A DNA stretch of 64,000 nt from Pontivivens insulae (GCF_900302495.1 NZ_OMKW01000003.1:659722-723721), one strand, 5' to 3'. Numbered from the stretch's first letter, positions 1 to 10,763 are shown. A program made the numbers and translations. Notes: generated by a model not told the origin, from the sequence alone.

Positions 1-434
1 CACTGGTAGTAGGTGTAGGGAACGCCCCACTGTGCGCCGTCGAGGGTCATTGCGCCCTGAACAGCTTCAAGGCCCGGCAGGTCGCCATTGGCGTACATGT
101 CGGAAATGTCCATGAACAGGCCAGCGTCGACATAAGGACGCATGCGGTTTGCCGCATACCAGTTGATGACATCGGGCGGGTTCGCGGAGAGCGCGTTACG
201 GATCTGAGACTTCCACGCCTCACGATCGACGATTTCCAGCTCCACCGTCAGGTTCGGATGCATCTCGTCAAAGTCGGCAGCAAGGCCTTCCATGGCAGCG
301 CGGGGCGCAGGGTTGGACATGTCCGAAATGATTCGGAGCGTGCCTTCGAGGTTGCTGTGCCCATCAGCAAATGCGGTGCCGGCGAGCATCGTGCTGGCCG
401 TCAGCGCAAGCATGGACTTCTTCAATATGGACAT
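1..434 (-). CDS. Sugar ABC transporter substrate-binding protein (family 1), N-terminal part
   Basis: Only the first ~144 codons are in the window; the gene runs off the left edge. The product starts MSILKKSMLALTASTMLAGT and has a typical Sec signal peptide ending in AFA-DG near residue 24. The mature part carries the family 1 solute-binding pattern of an Asn-Pro-Pro-Asp-Val-Ile-Asn stretch and a Gly-Val-Pro-Tyr hinge segment, as in periplasmic sugar receptors. A GGGAGG ribosome site precedes the ATG at 434. It is divergent from the IclR gene, which probably controls it; the ATPase gene at 1371 would be a natural partner. Substrate cannot be told. Confidence 0.85.
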   Translation of the reverse strand, partial: MSILKKSMLALTASTMLAGTAFADGHSNLEGTLRIISDMSNPAPRAAMEGLAADFDEMHPNLTVELEIVDREAWKSQIRNALSANPPDVINWYAANRMRPYVDAGLFMDISDMYANGDLPGLEAVQGAMTLDGAQWGVPYTYYQ

Positions 435-568
435 TCGGTTCCTCCCGTTTTGTCTCAAATAGTGAAACTTGGTTTTGATTATTGAAAACTATGACGAGGC
501 CTCGTAGGCTTGTCAACAATTCGACGCACCGGCTTCGCATCGGCGCGCATATTCGGGAGGAGACCGCC
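435..568. promoter_or_regulatory. Divergent control region with candidate IclR operator
   Basis: This 134-bp gap separates the leftward binding-protein gene from the rightward IclR gene. It is AT-rich and contains an imperfect palindrome at 472-489 (GTTTT, 8 bases, AAAAC). Its position between divergent genes suggests autoregulation and control of the transporter by IclR. That is inference; no footprint consensus was tested. Confidence 0.4.
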
Positions 569-1354
569 ATGGGCGTCTCTCATTCAGATGGAACAGTTGG
601 CAAAGCGCTTGCCGTCCTCGATGTCGTCGCATCGTTTGGTCGCCCTGTGCGCTTTGCTGAAGTGCAGGCCGCAAGCGACCTGCCCAAGGCCACGCTCTAC
701 CGTTTGATCCAGACCCTGACCAACCAGCATATGCTGGGCTTTGATGCGCAAAACCACACCTATCAGCCCGGAACGCGGCTGATGCGACTGGCCCATGCTG
801 CTTGGCAGCAAGCGTCCCTCGCACCGATTGCACGGCCTCATCTGGACCGTTTGTCCGCACAACTGGGCCAGACGGTGCACCTCGCCCAGCTGGACGGTGC
901 CCAGGTTCTGTATCTCGACAAGCGCAACGCGACACGACCGATTGCGATGTTTTCAGATGCTGGAAAGATCGGGCCGGGCTATTGCACCGGCGTTGGCAAA
1001 GCGATGCTCGCGTTTCTGCCTGATGAAAAGCGTGCGCGCCTTCTGCAACAGCAATCCTACTACCCCCACACTGACGCGACCCATCGGAACGCCGAATCGC
1101 TCGAAGGGGAACTGGCTGAAATCCGTCAGAACCGCCTATCCTTCGATCGCGAAGAACATGAACCGACGATCATCTGCGTCGCCGTGCCCATATTGGACAA
1201 GACAGACCACCCGCTCGGCGCAATCTCTGTCACCTCATCGACGTTGAGACACAGTCTGGACGATCTTGCGGGGCTCGCCCCGGCCCTCACCGAAGCTGCA
1301 ACTGAAATCGCACAGGACGCCTCGGGGCTGCTCATGCCCTCCGAGACCACCTGA
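569..1354 (+). CDS. IclR-family transcriptional regulator
   Basis: A 261-aa protein with an N-terminal winged helix-turn-helix (about residues 9-65, with SDLPKATLYRLIQTL as the recognition region) and the IclR effector-binding domain (about 80-250, with GPGYCTGVGKAMLAFLP and the later SFDREEH segment typical of the family). The open frame extends upstream to 482, but ATG 569 is preferred because GGGAGG lies 8 bases before it and the family usually starts here. It is divergent from a sugar-binding protein gene and 16 bp upstream of a sugar-type ATPase, so it probably controls uptake of one carbohydrate or polyol. Confidence 0.9.
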   Translation: MGVSHSDGTVGKALAVLDVVASFGRPVRFAEVQAASDLPKATLYRLIQTLTNQHMLGFDAQNHTYQPGTRLMRLAHAAWQQASLAPIARPHLDRLSAQLGQTVHLAQLDGAQVLYLDKRNATRPIAMFSDAGKIGPGYCTGVGKAMLAFLPDEKRARLLQQQSYYPHTDATHRNAESLEGELAEIRQNRLSFDREEHEPTIICVAVPILDKTDHPLGAISVTSSTLRHSLDDLAGLAPALTEAATEIAQDASGLLMPSETT

Positions 1355-1370
1355 CCTGAAGGAGACTGAA

Positions 1371-2429
1371 ATGCCAGGCGTTACGCTCAAAGACGTGATC
1401 AAGAAATATGGAGAGACCCAAGTCATCCATGGCGTGGATCTCGAAATCAACGAGGGTGAGTTCTGCGTCTTCGTCGGCCCCTCGGGCTGCGGCAAGTCCA
1501 CGCTTCTGCGCATGATCGCAGGGCTGGAGGAAACCACCTCAGGGATCATCAACATTGCCGACAATGATGTCACCCATGAAGACCCGTCGCAGCGCGGTGT
1601 CGCGATGGTGTTCCAGACCTACGCGCTCTATCCGCATATGACGGTGGGTGAGAATATGGGCTTCGGCCTAAAAATGAACGGCCACCCGAAGGCAGAGATT
1701 GACGCGAAGGTGAAGGAAGCCAGCCGCATCCTGAAACTGGACGAGTATCTCAACCGCAAGCCCAAGGCTCTGTCAGGCGGGCAGCGGCAACGCGTGGCAA
1801 TCGGCCGCGCCATTGTTCGCGACCCAGACGTCTTCCTCTTTGATGAACCGCTTTCGAACCTCGATGCCGAATTGCGGGTCGAGATGCGCGTGGAGATCGC
1901 TCACCTCCACAAAGAGATCGGCGCGACAATGATCTACGTGACCCACGATCAGGTTGAGGCAATGACCCTCGCCGACAAGATCGTCGTACTGCGCAAGGGT
2001 CATATCGAGCAAGTCGGCTCCCCCCTGCACCTCTACGATGATCCAGACAACAAATTCGTCGCGGGCTTCATTGGTTCACCGGCCATGAACTTCGTGACCG
2101 GCACCATGACCGATGCAGGCGTGGAAGTTCCGGCACTCAGCCAGACGGTTCCGGTCACGCTGACCGACCGCCCGTCCAACGGCACGCAAGTCACCCTGGG
2201 CGTCCGCCCGCAGGACATGATGGTCGTGGATGGCGGTAATCTGAGCGTTGATCTGGCCGAGCATCTGGGCGGTGTGTCCTACATCTACCTCGACGCCCCG
2301 TCCGGTGAACGGCTGGTCGTGGAAGCACGCGAGAACAATCGCCAAAGCCGCGGATCCAATGTCGGCGTGTCCTTTGATGCGACGAAATGCATGGTCTTCG
2401 ACGCCAAGACAGAACAGCGCATCCGCTGA
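1371..2429 (+). CDS. Sugar ABC transporter ATP-binding protein, UgpC/MsmK/MalK type
   Basis: This 352-aa protein is the cytoplasmic ATPase of a CUT1-type importer. Walker [10 protein letters not shown] is at residues 36-44, the Q-loop Gln at 82, the signature LSGGQ at 134-138 and Walker B VFLFDE at 154-159, followed by the C-terminal OB-fold regulatory domain of the MalK type (about 235-352). The open frame is longer, but ATG 1371 has GGAGACTGAA just before it and the family starts here. It follows the IclR gene by 16 bp. The nearest permease downstream is an iron one on the other strand, so the likely partners are the leftward sugar genes starting at 434. Such ATPases are often shared, so it could also energise the ATPase-less transporter at 55.8-59.1 kb. 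Confidence 0.9.
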   Translation: MPGVTLKDVIKKYGETQVIHGVDLEINEGEFCVFVGPSGCGKSTLLRMIAGLEETTSGIINIADNDVTHEDPSQRGVAMVFQTYALYPHMTVGENMGFGLKMNGHPKAEIDAKVKEASRILKLDEYLNRKPKALSGGQRQRVAIGRAIVRDPDVFLFDEPLSNLDAELRVEMRVEIAHLHKEIGATMIYVTHDQVEAMTLADKIVVLRKGHIEQVGSPLHLYDDPDNKFVAGFIGSPAMNFVTGTMTDAGVEVPALSQTVPVTLTDRPSNGTQVTLGVRPQDMMVVDGGNLSVDLAEHLGGVSYIYLDAPSGERLVVEARENNRQSRGSNVGVSFDATKCMVFDAKTEQRIR

Positions 2430-2521
2430 TCCCTCCGACCGGGCTGATTCAGAAAATGCGGAACGATTTGAGATATCGGGTCGTTCTCTCTCTGAATTTA
2501 AGCACGTAAGGAGTTATGAAC

Positions 2522-2686
2522 ATGGAGTTCATTGTCGGCATTCTTCATCTGGTCCTCATCATCTGGGCCCTGCTGAAAATCTTTGGGTCCGGCGCATCGA
2601 CCGGCGCGAAAATTCTCTGGGCCCTTGGCGTGATCATCTTCCCGATCATCGGCTTCATCATCTGGTTCTTCGTCGGTCCCAAGTGA
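2522..2686 (+). CDS. Small two-helix membrane protein, PLDc_N-like
   Basis: A 54-aa protein, MEFIVGILHLVLIIWALLKI at the start, with two hydrophobic helices (about residues 3-20 and 29-50) joined by a short glycine/serine linker and ending FFVGPK. This matches the small stand-alone PLDc_N family (phospholipase D nuclease N-terminal domain), whose role is unknown but which resembles membrane-stress proteins. AAGGAG at 2508-2513 is 8 bases before ATG 2522 but only 2 bases before the upstream in-frame ATG 2516, so 2522 is chosen. A strong terminator follows, so it probably forms its own unit. Confidence 0.75.
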   Translation: MEFIVGILHLVLIIWALLKIFGSGASTGAKILWALGVIIFPIIGFIIWFFVGPK

Positions 2687-2709
2687 TCCAGCATTCGACC
2701 GATTTATCG

Positions 2710-2746
2710 GGGCGCACATATTGTGAGGTATGTGCGCCCTCTTTAC
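2710..2746 (+). terminator. Intrinsic terminator after the small membrane protein gene
   Basis: A perfect 11-bp inverted repeat (2710-2720 with 2729-2739, 8-base loop) is followed by TCTTTACG. It lies 24 bases after the stop codon of the 54-aa gene. Confidence 0.75.
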
Positions 2747-2891
2747 GTTTACTCGTCCACCTCCGCAGGAGGGCGACACCCAATCAAGCGTAGAAGCCTG
2801 AACCTGCGCCCCGGACAACCCGCAAACTCATTCCGAGCGAAAAAGTCGGAAATAACTCTTGACCAATTTCGTCTGATTTGCGATCCGGTGT

Positions 2892-2908
2892 CTGACTAAT
2901 TCAGTCGG
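2892..2908 (+). promoter_or_regulatory. Iron-responsive palindrome (Iron-Rhodo-box-like) before the Fe(III)-binding protein gene
   Basis: The sequence CTGACTAATTCAGTCGG contains the palindrome GACT-AATTC-AGTC and sits 16 bases before the fbpA-like ATG at 2924. From memory, Rhodobacterales iron genes carry a similar CTGACT...AGTCAG motif attributed to an IscR-type regulator. The match is by eye; the regulator assignment is inference. Confidence 0.55.
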
Positions 2909-2923
2909 ATAACGGAGCAACCA

Positions 2924-3928
2924 ATGCGTAACCTGATTCTGTCAACCGCCCTCGTCGCGCTCGCGGCCCCTGCATTTGCGCAGGAATTGAACCTCTATTC
3001 CTCTCGCCACTACGATACGGATGAGCGTCTCTACTCCGACTTTACCGAGGCGACTGGCATCGCAATCAACCGCATCGACGGAAACGCGGACGAGCTGGTT
3101 GAGCGGATGGTGGCTGAGGGCGCCAACTCCCCGGCTGACGTTCTGCTGACAGTCGATGCCTCCCGCATCGCACGTGCCCAGGCGGCTGGCGTACTTCAAT
3201 CCATCGACAGCGACGTTCTCGAAGCGGCAATCCCTGCTGAACTGCAGCATGCTGACAATCAGTGGTTCGGATTCTCGACCCGCGCGCGCGTGTTCTTCTA
3301 CGCCCCTGATCGCGTCGAAACACCGCCACAAACCTACGCAGATCTGGCAGACCCCGCATATGAAGACATGATCTGCATGCGCTCTGCCACCAACGTCTAT
3401 TCCCAGACCCTGCTCGCCTCGATTATCGAGAATGAGGGTGAGGAAGCGGCCCGTGAATGGGCGACTGGCCTTCTCAACAACCTCGCCCGTGACCCACAGG
3501 GCGGTGACACCGACCAGATCCGCGGCGTTGTCTCCGGCGAGTGCGACATCGCAATCTCGAACACTTACTACTTTGCCCGCGCGATCCGTAAGGATGTCGA
3601 CGGCGTCTCCGGCAATATCGAGGATGTCGCATGGGTCTTCCCGAACCAGGGCGGCACCGGCGCACACGTGAACATCTCCGCAGGCGGTGTGGCCGCACAT
3701 GCGCCGAACCGCGAGAACGCGATTGCCTTCTTGGAGTATCTGGCCAGCCCACAGGCGCAGCAATACTTCGCCAACGGCAATGATGAGTATCCTGTCGTAG
3801 AGGGCACCCCGCTCAGCGCATCCGTGGCAGAGCTTGGCGACTTCGAGGCAGATACGGTCAGCCTCTCCGCCGTGGCCGAAAATGTCGCACTTGCCCAGCA
3901 GATCTACAACGAGACCGGTTGGGAATAA
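2924..3928 (+). CDS. fbpA: Fe(3+) ABC transporter periplasmic iron-binding protein
   Basis: A 334-aa protein with a clean signal peptide (cleavage after AFA at about residue 19). Mature sequence begins QELNLYSSRHYDTDERLYS, the FbpA/FutA hallmark 'Y-S-x-R-H-Y', and a ligand-type tyrosine pair is at Tyr215-Tyr216 (NTYYFARA). This family binds ferric iron with clustered tyrosines in the periplasm and hands it to an FbpB permease. The permease gene faces it at 4024-5694; no FbpC ATPase is in the window. An iron-type palindrome precedes the gene and a strong terminator follows. Confidence 0.9.
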   Translation: MRNLILSTALVALAAPAFAQELNLYSSRHYDTDERLYSDFTEATGIAINRIDGNADELVERMVAEGANSPADVLLTVDASRIARAQAAGVLQSIDSDVLEAAIPAELQHADNQWFGFSTRARVFFYAPDRVETPPQTYADLADPAYEDMICMRSATNVYSQTLLASIIENEGEEAAREWATGLLNNLARDPQGGDTDQIRGVVSGECDIAISNTYYFARAIRKDVDGVSGNIEDVAWVFPNQGGTGAHVNISAGGVAAHAPNRENAIAFLEYLASPQAQQYFANGNDEYPVVEGTPLSASVAELGDFEADTVSLSAVAENVALAQQIYNETGWE

Positions 3929-3957
3929 GCGCTCCCCCGCTTCCCCAGCCTGAACGG

Positions 3958-3991
3958 GCGCGGCACTCCTCCCCGGGTGCCGCGCTTTTTT
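3958..3991 (+). terminator. Intrinsic terminator of fbpA
   Basis: A 9-bp GC stem (GCGCGGCAC at 3958-3966 with GTGCCGCGC at 3977-3985) is followed directly by six T residues. It separates the two convergent iron genes. Confidence 0.9.
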
Positions 3992-4023
3992 GTGCGTGGA
4001 TCATGGGTGAGTGGGGACGGGCG

Positions 4024-5694
4024 CTACTTCGCAGCCAGCGCCGCATCCGGGCGTGCTGCAGCCCGCGCGCGACTTGACCGATCAATCGAATGGCAGACCA
4101 GGATCACCGGCAACAATCCGCACGCCACAATCACGAGGCTGGGAACAGCGGCCTGTGACAACCGCTCATCCGACGCCAGGCGATGCGCCTGCACCGCAAG
4201 TGTGTCAAAGTTGAAGGGGCGCATGATCAGGGTCGCCGGCAATTCCTTCATCACATCGACAAACACGATCAGAAGTGCGGTCAGAACGGACCCTCGCAAA
4301 ATCGGCAAGTGCACCTGCGCCAACAGCCGCAGCGGACCCCGCCCCAAGGTGCGGGTCACTGCATCCACATTTGGCGGCACCTGCACCATCCCGCTATCAA
4401 CGGCTGAAAGCGCGGCCGCCATGAAGCGCGCGGCGTAAGCCAGCACCAGCAACCAGATGGAGCCAGTGAACAAAAGGCCCGTATCAATGCCGAACCGCCC
4501 CTCCATGAAAGCGTCGATCCGGTTGTCGAGCACAGCAAATGGCACCAACAATCCGACAGCAATCACTCCGCCCGGAACCGCGTAGCCCAATGTCGCGATC
4601 AGCTTGATCGTATCGGAACGGCGTCCCGGATGCAGTCGCGCACGAAAGGCAATCATCAACGCGCCAAACGTGGTGACAAGCGCTGCAATGGTTGCAAGCG
4701 TGATCGAGTTTGCCATGAAGGCCCGGTAGCGCGGCGCCAACAGGCTCTGCCCCGATCCAATCGCCATTTCCGTCAAAAGAATGATAGGCAGGATAAATCC
4801 GATCAGTACGGGAAGCAGGCAAAAACCTGCGGCGACCCACCCCCAAACACCGCGCAGATGCTCGCTTTCCATACCAGCAAAGCCACGATTGCCGCCGCGC
4901 ATATGGGCCTGCGCCTGCCCGCGTTGAATACGCTCGATTGCAGCGAGCAACAACGCAAAGCTCAGCAGACACAGCGCCAGTTGCGCCGCGGCTGCGCGAT
5001 CACCCATCGAGAACCAGGCCTGATAAATCCCGGTCGAGAATGTTTGCACACCGAAATAGCTGACCGTGCCGTAGTCGGAGATGGTTTCCATCACCGTCAG
5101 TGCGACACCGCCCGCAATCGCGGGGCGCGCAATCGGCAGAGAGACGGTCAGAAAGGCCCGGATCGGCCCGCGCCCCAGCGTACGTGCGGCCAGATAGGCA
5201 CTGACCGACTGTTGGCGAAAGGCCGCGCGCGCCAGCAAATACACATAAGGGTAAAGACACACGATCAGCATTACGGCAGCGCCGCCTGTCGAACGCACCT
5301 CGGGGAACCAGTAATCGCGCCGCCCCCAATCAAAGGTCTCACGCAGCAAAGTCTGCACAGGCCCGGGAAAGTCCAGGAAGTCGGTATAAGCGTAAGCCAG
5401 AACATAAGCGGGGAAGGCCAGCGGCAGCGCGAGCGCGATTTCGAGCCAGCGCACACCCGGGAACCGATAGAGCGTGACGAGCCAGGCCGCCCCCGTCCCG
5501 ACCACGGCCGTCCCCATGGCAACCAACACCACCAGCAACAGCGTTGTGCCAATATAGCGTGGTAGCACGGTGGCAGAGAGCATGTTCCACGTCGCCAGAT
5601 CCCCGGCGAGGGCGGCAAACACCGCCGCAATCATCGGGGCCACGCACAGCGCAGCCATCACCAAGGCCATCACATTGAGGATACGCCCGCCCAT
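4024..5694 (-). CDS. fbpB: Fe(3+) ABC transporter permease, fused two-domain type
   Basis: A 556-aa integral membrane protein with about 12 predicted hydrophobic helices in two BPD_transp_1 halves, each with an EAA-like loop (SLPIARPAIAGG near 210 and HLPILRGSVLTAL near 495). This tandem form is typical of FbpB/SfuB permeases for ferric iron. It is convergent with the iron-binding protein gene rather than in the usual same-strand operon, and no FbpC-type ATPase is nearby. The C-terminal tail (SSRARAAARPDAALAAK) is basic and probably cytoplasmic. Confidence 0.88.
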   Translation of the reverse strand: MGGRILNVMALVMAALCVAPMIAAVFAALAGDLATWNMLSATVLPRYIGTTLLLVVLVAMGTAVVGTGAAWLVTLYRFPGVRWLEIALALPLAFPAYVLAYAYTDFLDFPGPVQTLLRETFDWGRRDYWFPEVRSTGGAAVMLIVCLYPYVYLLARAAFRQQSVSAYLAARTLGRGPIRAFLTVSLPIARPAIAGGVALTVMETISDYGTVSYFGVQTFSTGIYQAWFSMGDRAAAAQLALCLLSFALLLAAIERIQRGQAQAHMRGGNRGFAGMESEHLRGVWGWVAAGFCLLPVLIGFILPIILLTEMAIGSGQSLLAPRYRAFMANSITLATIAALVTTFGALMIAFRARLHPGRRSDTIKLIATLGYAVPGGVIAVGLLVPFAVLDNRIDAFMEGRFGIDTGLLFTGSIWLLVLAYAARFMAAALSAVDSGMVQVPPNVDAVTRTLGRGPLRLLAQVHLPILRGSVLTALLIVFVDVMKELPATLIMRPFNFDTLAVQAHRLASDERLSQAAVPSLVIVACGLLPVILVCHSIDRSSRARAAARPDAALAAK

Positions 5695-5730
5695 ATGCTC
5701 CGCTTTCCCGACAGGATAACTCGGGCATAG

Positions 5731-7536
<1,806 letters not shown>

Positions 7537-7537
7537 G

Positions 7538-9424
7538 ATGACATCCGGCTCAACTGCTCTCAGCGCGCAGGACGCGCATCTGTTCGATATACGCCTCGAA
7601 CGCTCTCGCACCGATTTGCTTGAGCCGTTCGACCGGCTCTATGGTCATTTGCCGACAGCGGACGCTGCGCGAGCGCGGCTGCTCGATACCCTTGCCGCCA
7701 ACTGGGCCGCGCGGCCTGATGCTCTGAAAGCAATGGATCTGGAGCGGGATCTGAACCCCGACTGGTTCCTGCGCCCCGACCGTATGGGTTATGTCTTCTA
7801 TGTGGACCGGTTCGCGGGCCGCTTGCGTGATGTGCTCGATCATCTCGACTACCTCGAAGAACTGGGCATCACCTATCTGCACATCATGCCGCTGCTGAAG
7901 CCCCGTGATGGGGACAATGATGGCGGCTACTCCGTGCAAGACTACCGCGCGATCAACCCAGCCTATGGAACAATGGATGATTTCGAGGAGGTCACCACGG
8001 CCCTGCGCGCGCGCGGCATTTCCACCTGCATTGACATGGTGCTCAACCACACGGCACGCGAACATGAATGGGCCGAGAAAGCGCGCGCAGGCGATCCACA
8101 CTATCAGGCCTATTACCGCCTATTTGATGATCGCGAGACACCGGACCGCTTTGAAGAGACATTGCTTGAGATCTTCCCCGATCAGGCTCCCGGCAATTTC
8201 ACCTGGGATGACGCGATGGGAAAGTGGGTCTGGACGACCTTCAACACCCATCAATGGGATCTTAACTGGGAAAACCCGGACGTTCTGATCGAGATCGTGG
8301 ACATCATGCTGCACCTCGCCAATCGCGGGGCAGAGGTTCTGCGCCTCGACGCCGTGGCCTTCATGTGGAAACGGCTTGGCACCGATTGTCAGAACCAGCC
8401 GGAGGTGCATGACATCCTGCAAATCCTGCGGGCCGCCTGCCGCATCGCCGCCGCCGGCATCATTCATAAGGCAGAGGCCATCGTCTCTCCCATCAACCTG
8501 ATCCCGTATCTGGGCGCGGGGCGACACACGGGCAAGGTTGGCAATCTGGCCTACCATAACTCGCTCATGGTGCAGTTCTGGTCGTCGCTCGCCGCCCGCG
8601 ACACAACACTGATGACGCGGGTGCTGACGGATCACTTCCCCGTTGGACATCGCAACGCGACATGGGCCACCTATTTGCGATGCCACGACGATATCGGCTG
8701 GGCCATCACAGATGAGGATGCGGGCGCACTGGGCTTTTCCGGCGCAGGCCATCGCGATTTCCTGGCCGAGTTCTATCGTGGCAATTTCGAGGGCAGCTTC
8801 GCACGCGGCGGTCTGTTCCAATACAACCCGGCCACTAATGACAAACGTTCAAACGGCGCGCTTGCCTCACTGGCAGGACTTGAGGCCGCGACAAGTGATG
8901 GAGAGAGAGACGACGCCATCGCCCGCATCCTTATGGGCCATGCGCTGATTGCAAGTTTCGGCGGGATACCGCTGCTCTACATGGGCGATGAGATCGGCCT
9001 GCTGAACGACATGGACTGGGCCGCCAACAGTCATGGCGAGGATGACAGCCGCTGGATGCATCGCCCGTTTATGGACTGGACCAAAGCCGCGCGGCGCACG
9101 AAGCCCGGCACGACCGAGCAACGCCTGTTCACCGGCATTCAGAAGATCATCAAGGCCCGCGCCCGGACGCCGCTGATCCATGGCGCCGTGCCGCGCGAAA
9201 TTCTGGAAACACATCAGAGCGCCCTCTTTGCCTTCCGCAGGCGGGATGAGGTGGGCGCACTGATCTGTGTGTTCAACTTCTCCGAAGAACCGCGTCACCT
9301 GCCCGTCCAATGGTTCCATGATGTCGGCGTCATGGAATTTCAGGATGTGCTGGGCGGCGCCGCGTTGGAGGAGCGTGACGGCGCAATTTTCATCCCACCT
9401 TACGCCGCCCTCTGGTGCGCCTGA
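7538..9424 (+). CDS. Amylosucrase-like glycoside hydrolase family 13 enzyme
   Basis: A 628-aa GH13 protein close in length to amylosucrase (about 630 aa). The N-terminal helical region precedes the (beta/alpha)8 barrel. Motif I is DMVLNH, motif II RLDAVAFMWK with nucleophile Asp271, motif III HKAEAIV with acid/base Glu313, and motif IV RCHDDIGW with Asp384. RLDAVAF...K and the HDDIGW segment are those of the GH13_4 amylosucrase/sucrose hydrolase group, which makes alpha-glucan from sucrose or hydrolyses it. Sucrose hydrolase or sucrose phosphorylase-like activity cannot be excluded. It sits directly behind pgm; ATG 7538 is preferred over ATG 7514, which lies inside pgm. Confidence 0.88.
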   Translation: MTSGSTALSAQDAHLFDIRLERSRTDLLEPFDRLYGHLPTADAARARLLDTLAANWAARPDALKAMDLERDLNPDWFLRPDRMGYVFYVDRFAGRLRDVLDHLDYLEELGITYLHIMPLLKPRDGDNDGGYSVQDYRAINPAYGTMDDFEEVTTALRARGISTCIDMVLNHTAREHEWAEKARAGDPHYQAYYRLFDDRETPDRFEETLLEIFPDQAPGNFTWDDAMGKWVWTTFNTHQWDLNWENPDVLIEIVDIMLHLANRGAEVLRLDAVAFMWKRLGTDCQNQPEVHDILQILRAACRIAAAGIIHKAEAIVSPINLIPYLGAGRHTGKVGNLAYHNSLMVQFWSSLAARDTTLMTRVLTDHFPVGHRNATWATYLRCHDDIGWAITDEDAGALGFSGAGHRDFLAEFYRGNFEGSFARGGLFQYNPATNDKRSNGALASLAGLEAATSDGERDDAIARILMGHALIASFGGIPLLYMGDEIGLLNDMDWAANSHGEDDSRWMHRPFMDWTKAARRTKPGTTEQRLFTGIQKIIKARARTPLIHGAVPREILETHQSALFAFRRRDEVGALICVFNFSEEPRHLPVQWFHDVGVMEFQDVLGGAALEERDGAIFIPPYAALWCA

Positions 9425-9431
9425 GGCTGGG

Positions 9432-10676
9432 TCAGTACGACCCCGCCCCACGTGCGACAAGGGCCTTGTCCAACTGTTCGGCGGCCACGGCGTAAGCGGC
9501 CGTCCGCATGTCGCTGTCCAGTTCCTCTGCCTTCTGGGCCACAGCCTTCGCGCGGGCCGTAATCCGATCCGTCAGCCGTTTGGTCACTTCATCATTTGAC
9601 ATCGGCACACCTGAACGGTTCACAACCCATTCAAGCCAACTGACGAAGACCCCACCCGCATTGGCAAGGATATCTGGTGCAACCTTGATCCCGGCGTCAC
9701 GCAAAGCGGCGTCCGCCTCTGGCAGTACGGGGCCATTCGCAATCTCAACAATCGCCTTGCAGCTCAACGCACCAACAGTGTCGGACGTGATCTGACCGCC
9801 CATGGCGGCAGGCACCAACACATCCGCCTCCACACTCAAAATCGCGTCGCTTTTGCGGCTCTCGACACCTTCAGCATCGACAACCGACCCGCCATCCGCT
9901 TTCACCTTGTCGAGTACATCAAGGTCCAGCCCCTCGGCGTCGAACGCTGTTCCGCCGCTATCGGCCACCGCAATGATCTTCCACCCGGCATCGGCGGCAA
10001 ATCGTGCAAAGTGGCGCCCGCCGGAACCATAGCCCTGCAATGCGATCGTCTTGTCGCCATCCGCCACGCCCAGCGCCTCTGCCAACGTATCGAGCACCAG
10101 AAACGCGCCCTGCCCGGTCGCTGGCGCACGGCCTTCCAGCCCGCCGGCAATAGGCGGCTTCCCCGTGATCAGACCTGGCACATGTTCGTGCCGCACCTGC
10201 CCGATCGTGTCGGCAATCCAGGCCATTTCCATCGGCCCTGTCCCCACATCGGGGGCCGGAATGTCCCGCGCGGGACCAAAGATATGGGCGAACCGCTCGG
10301 CAAAGGCGCGGGTCAGCCGCTCGCGCTCTGACTGGCTTAGGCTTTTGTAGTCCACGCTGATCCCGCCCTTGCCGCCCCCATAGGGCAGTTGCATCAGCGC
10401 GCATTTGACCGTCATCCAGAAGGCCAAGGTCTGAACCTCGTCCGCATTGGTTGAGGGATGAAAGCGCAGACCACCCTTGGTCGGTCCCAGCAGATCGGAA
10501 TAGCGGCAGCGCCACGCCTTCACCATCTTCAGCGCCCCGTCATCCATCCGCACAGGGATAGAGGCCGCGAGTGTTTCCTGCGGATATTTCAACGTCTCCA
10601 GCAATTCACATTCAACGCCCGTCTTGCGCGCGGCGTCAAACAGCCGGTCACGCGCTGCACTCAATTGATCGCCCAT
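9432..10676 (-). CDS. Glu/Leu/Phe/Val dehydrogenase
   Basis: A 414-aa amino-acid dehydrogenase. The substrate domain has GPTKGGLRFHP, the catalytic-lysine region MQLPYGGGKGGI (near residues 96-107) and PAPDVGTGPMEMAWI; the NAD(P)-binding Rossmann domain has LQGYGSGGRHFARFA. Length and motifs fit hexameric glutamate dehydrogenases of alphaproteobacteria, which interconvert glutamate and 2-oxoglutarate plus ammonia. The start ATG directly follows a seven-T tract and hairpin that also holds the ribosome site, so translation or transcription may be regulated. It ends 7 bp from the convergent amylosucrase gene. Confidence 0.93.
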   Translation of the reverse strand: MGDQLSAARDRLFDAARKTGVECELLETLKYPQETLAASIPVRMDDGALKMVKAWRCRYSDLLGPTKGGLRFHPSTNADEVQTLAFWMTVKCALMQLPYGGGKGGISVDYKSLSQSERERLTRAFAERFAHIFGPARDIPAPDVGTGPMEMAWIADTIGQVRHEHVPGLITGKPPIAGGLEGRAPATGQGAFLVLDTLAEALGVADGDKTIALQGYGSGGRHFARFAADAGWKIIAVADSGGTAFDAEGLDLDVLDKVKADGGSVVDAEGVESRKSDAILSVEADVLVPAAMGGQITSDTVGALSCKAIVEIANGPVLPEADAALRDAGIKVAPDILANAGGVFVSWLEWVVNRSGVPMSNDEVTKRLTDRITARAKAVAQKAEELDSDMRTAAYAVAAEQLDKALVARGAGSY

Positions 10677-10712
10677 AAAAAAATCCTTCCGAAAAAATCA
10701 TTTCGGAAGGAT
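10677..10712 (-). terminator. Terminator-like hairpin overlapping the ribosome site of the dehydrogenase gene
   Basis: Read on the minus strand, a perfect 12-bp stem (10712-10701 with 10694-10683, 6-base loop) is followed by seven T residues that touch the dehydrogenase ATG at 10676. The structure looks like the terminator of the upstream 83-aa gene. Its 3' arm contains GGAAGG, placed 8 bases before the ATG, so the only visible ribosome site is inside the stem. Confidence 0.75.
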
Positions 10713-10763
10713 ACGGTGGCGCGAAGCTGCGCTCGATCAAGCCCGCCTCACGAAGGCATGAGG

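Noticed and set aside
4630..5565. 311-codon frame antisense to the fbpB-like permease
   Set aside because: Highly basic Gln/Arg/His-rich product typical of antisense shadows of membrane protein genes.
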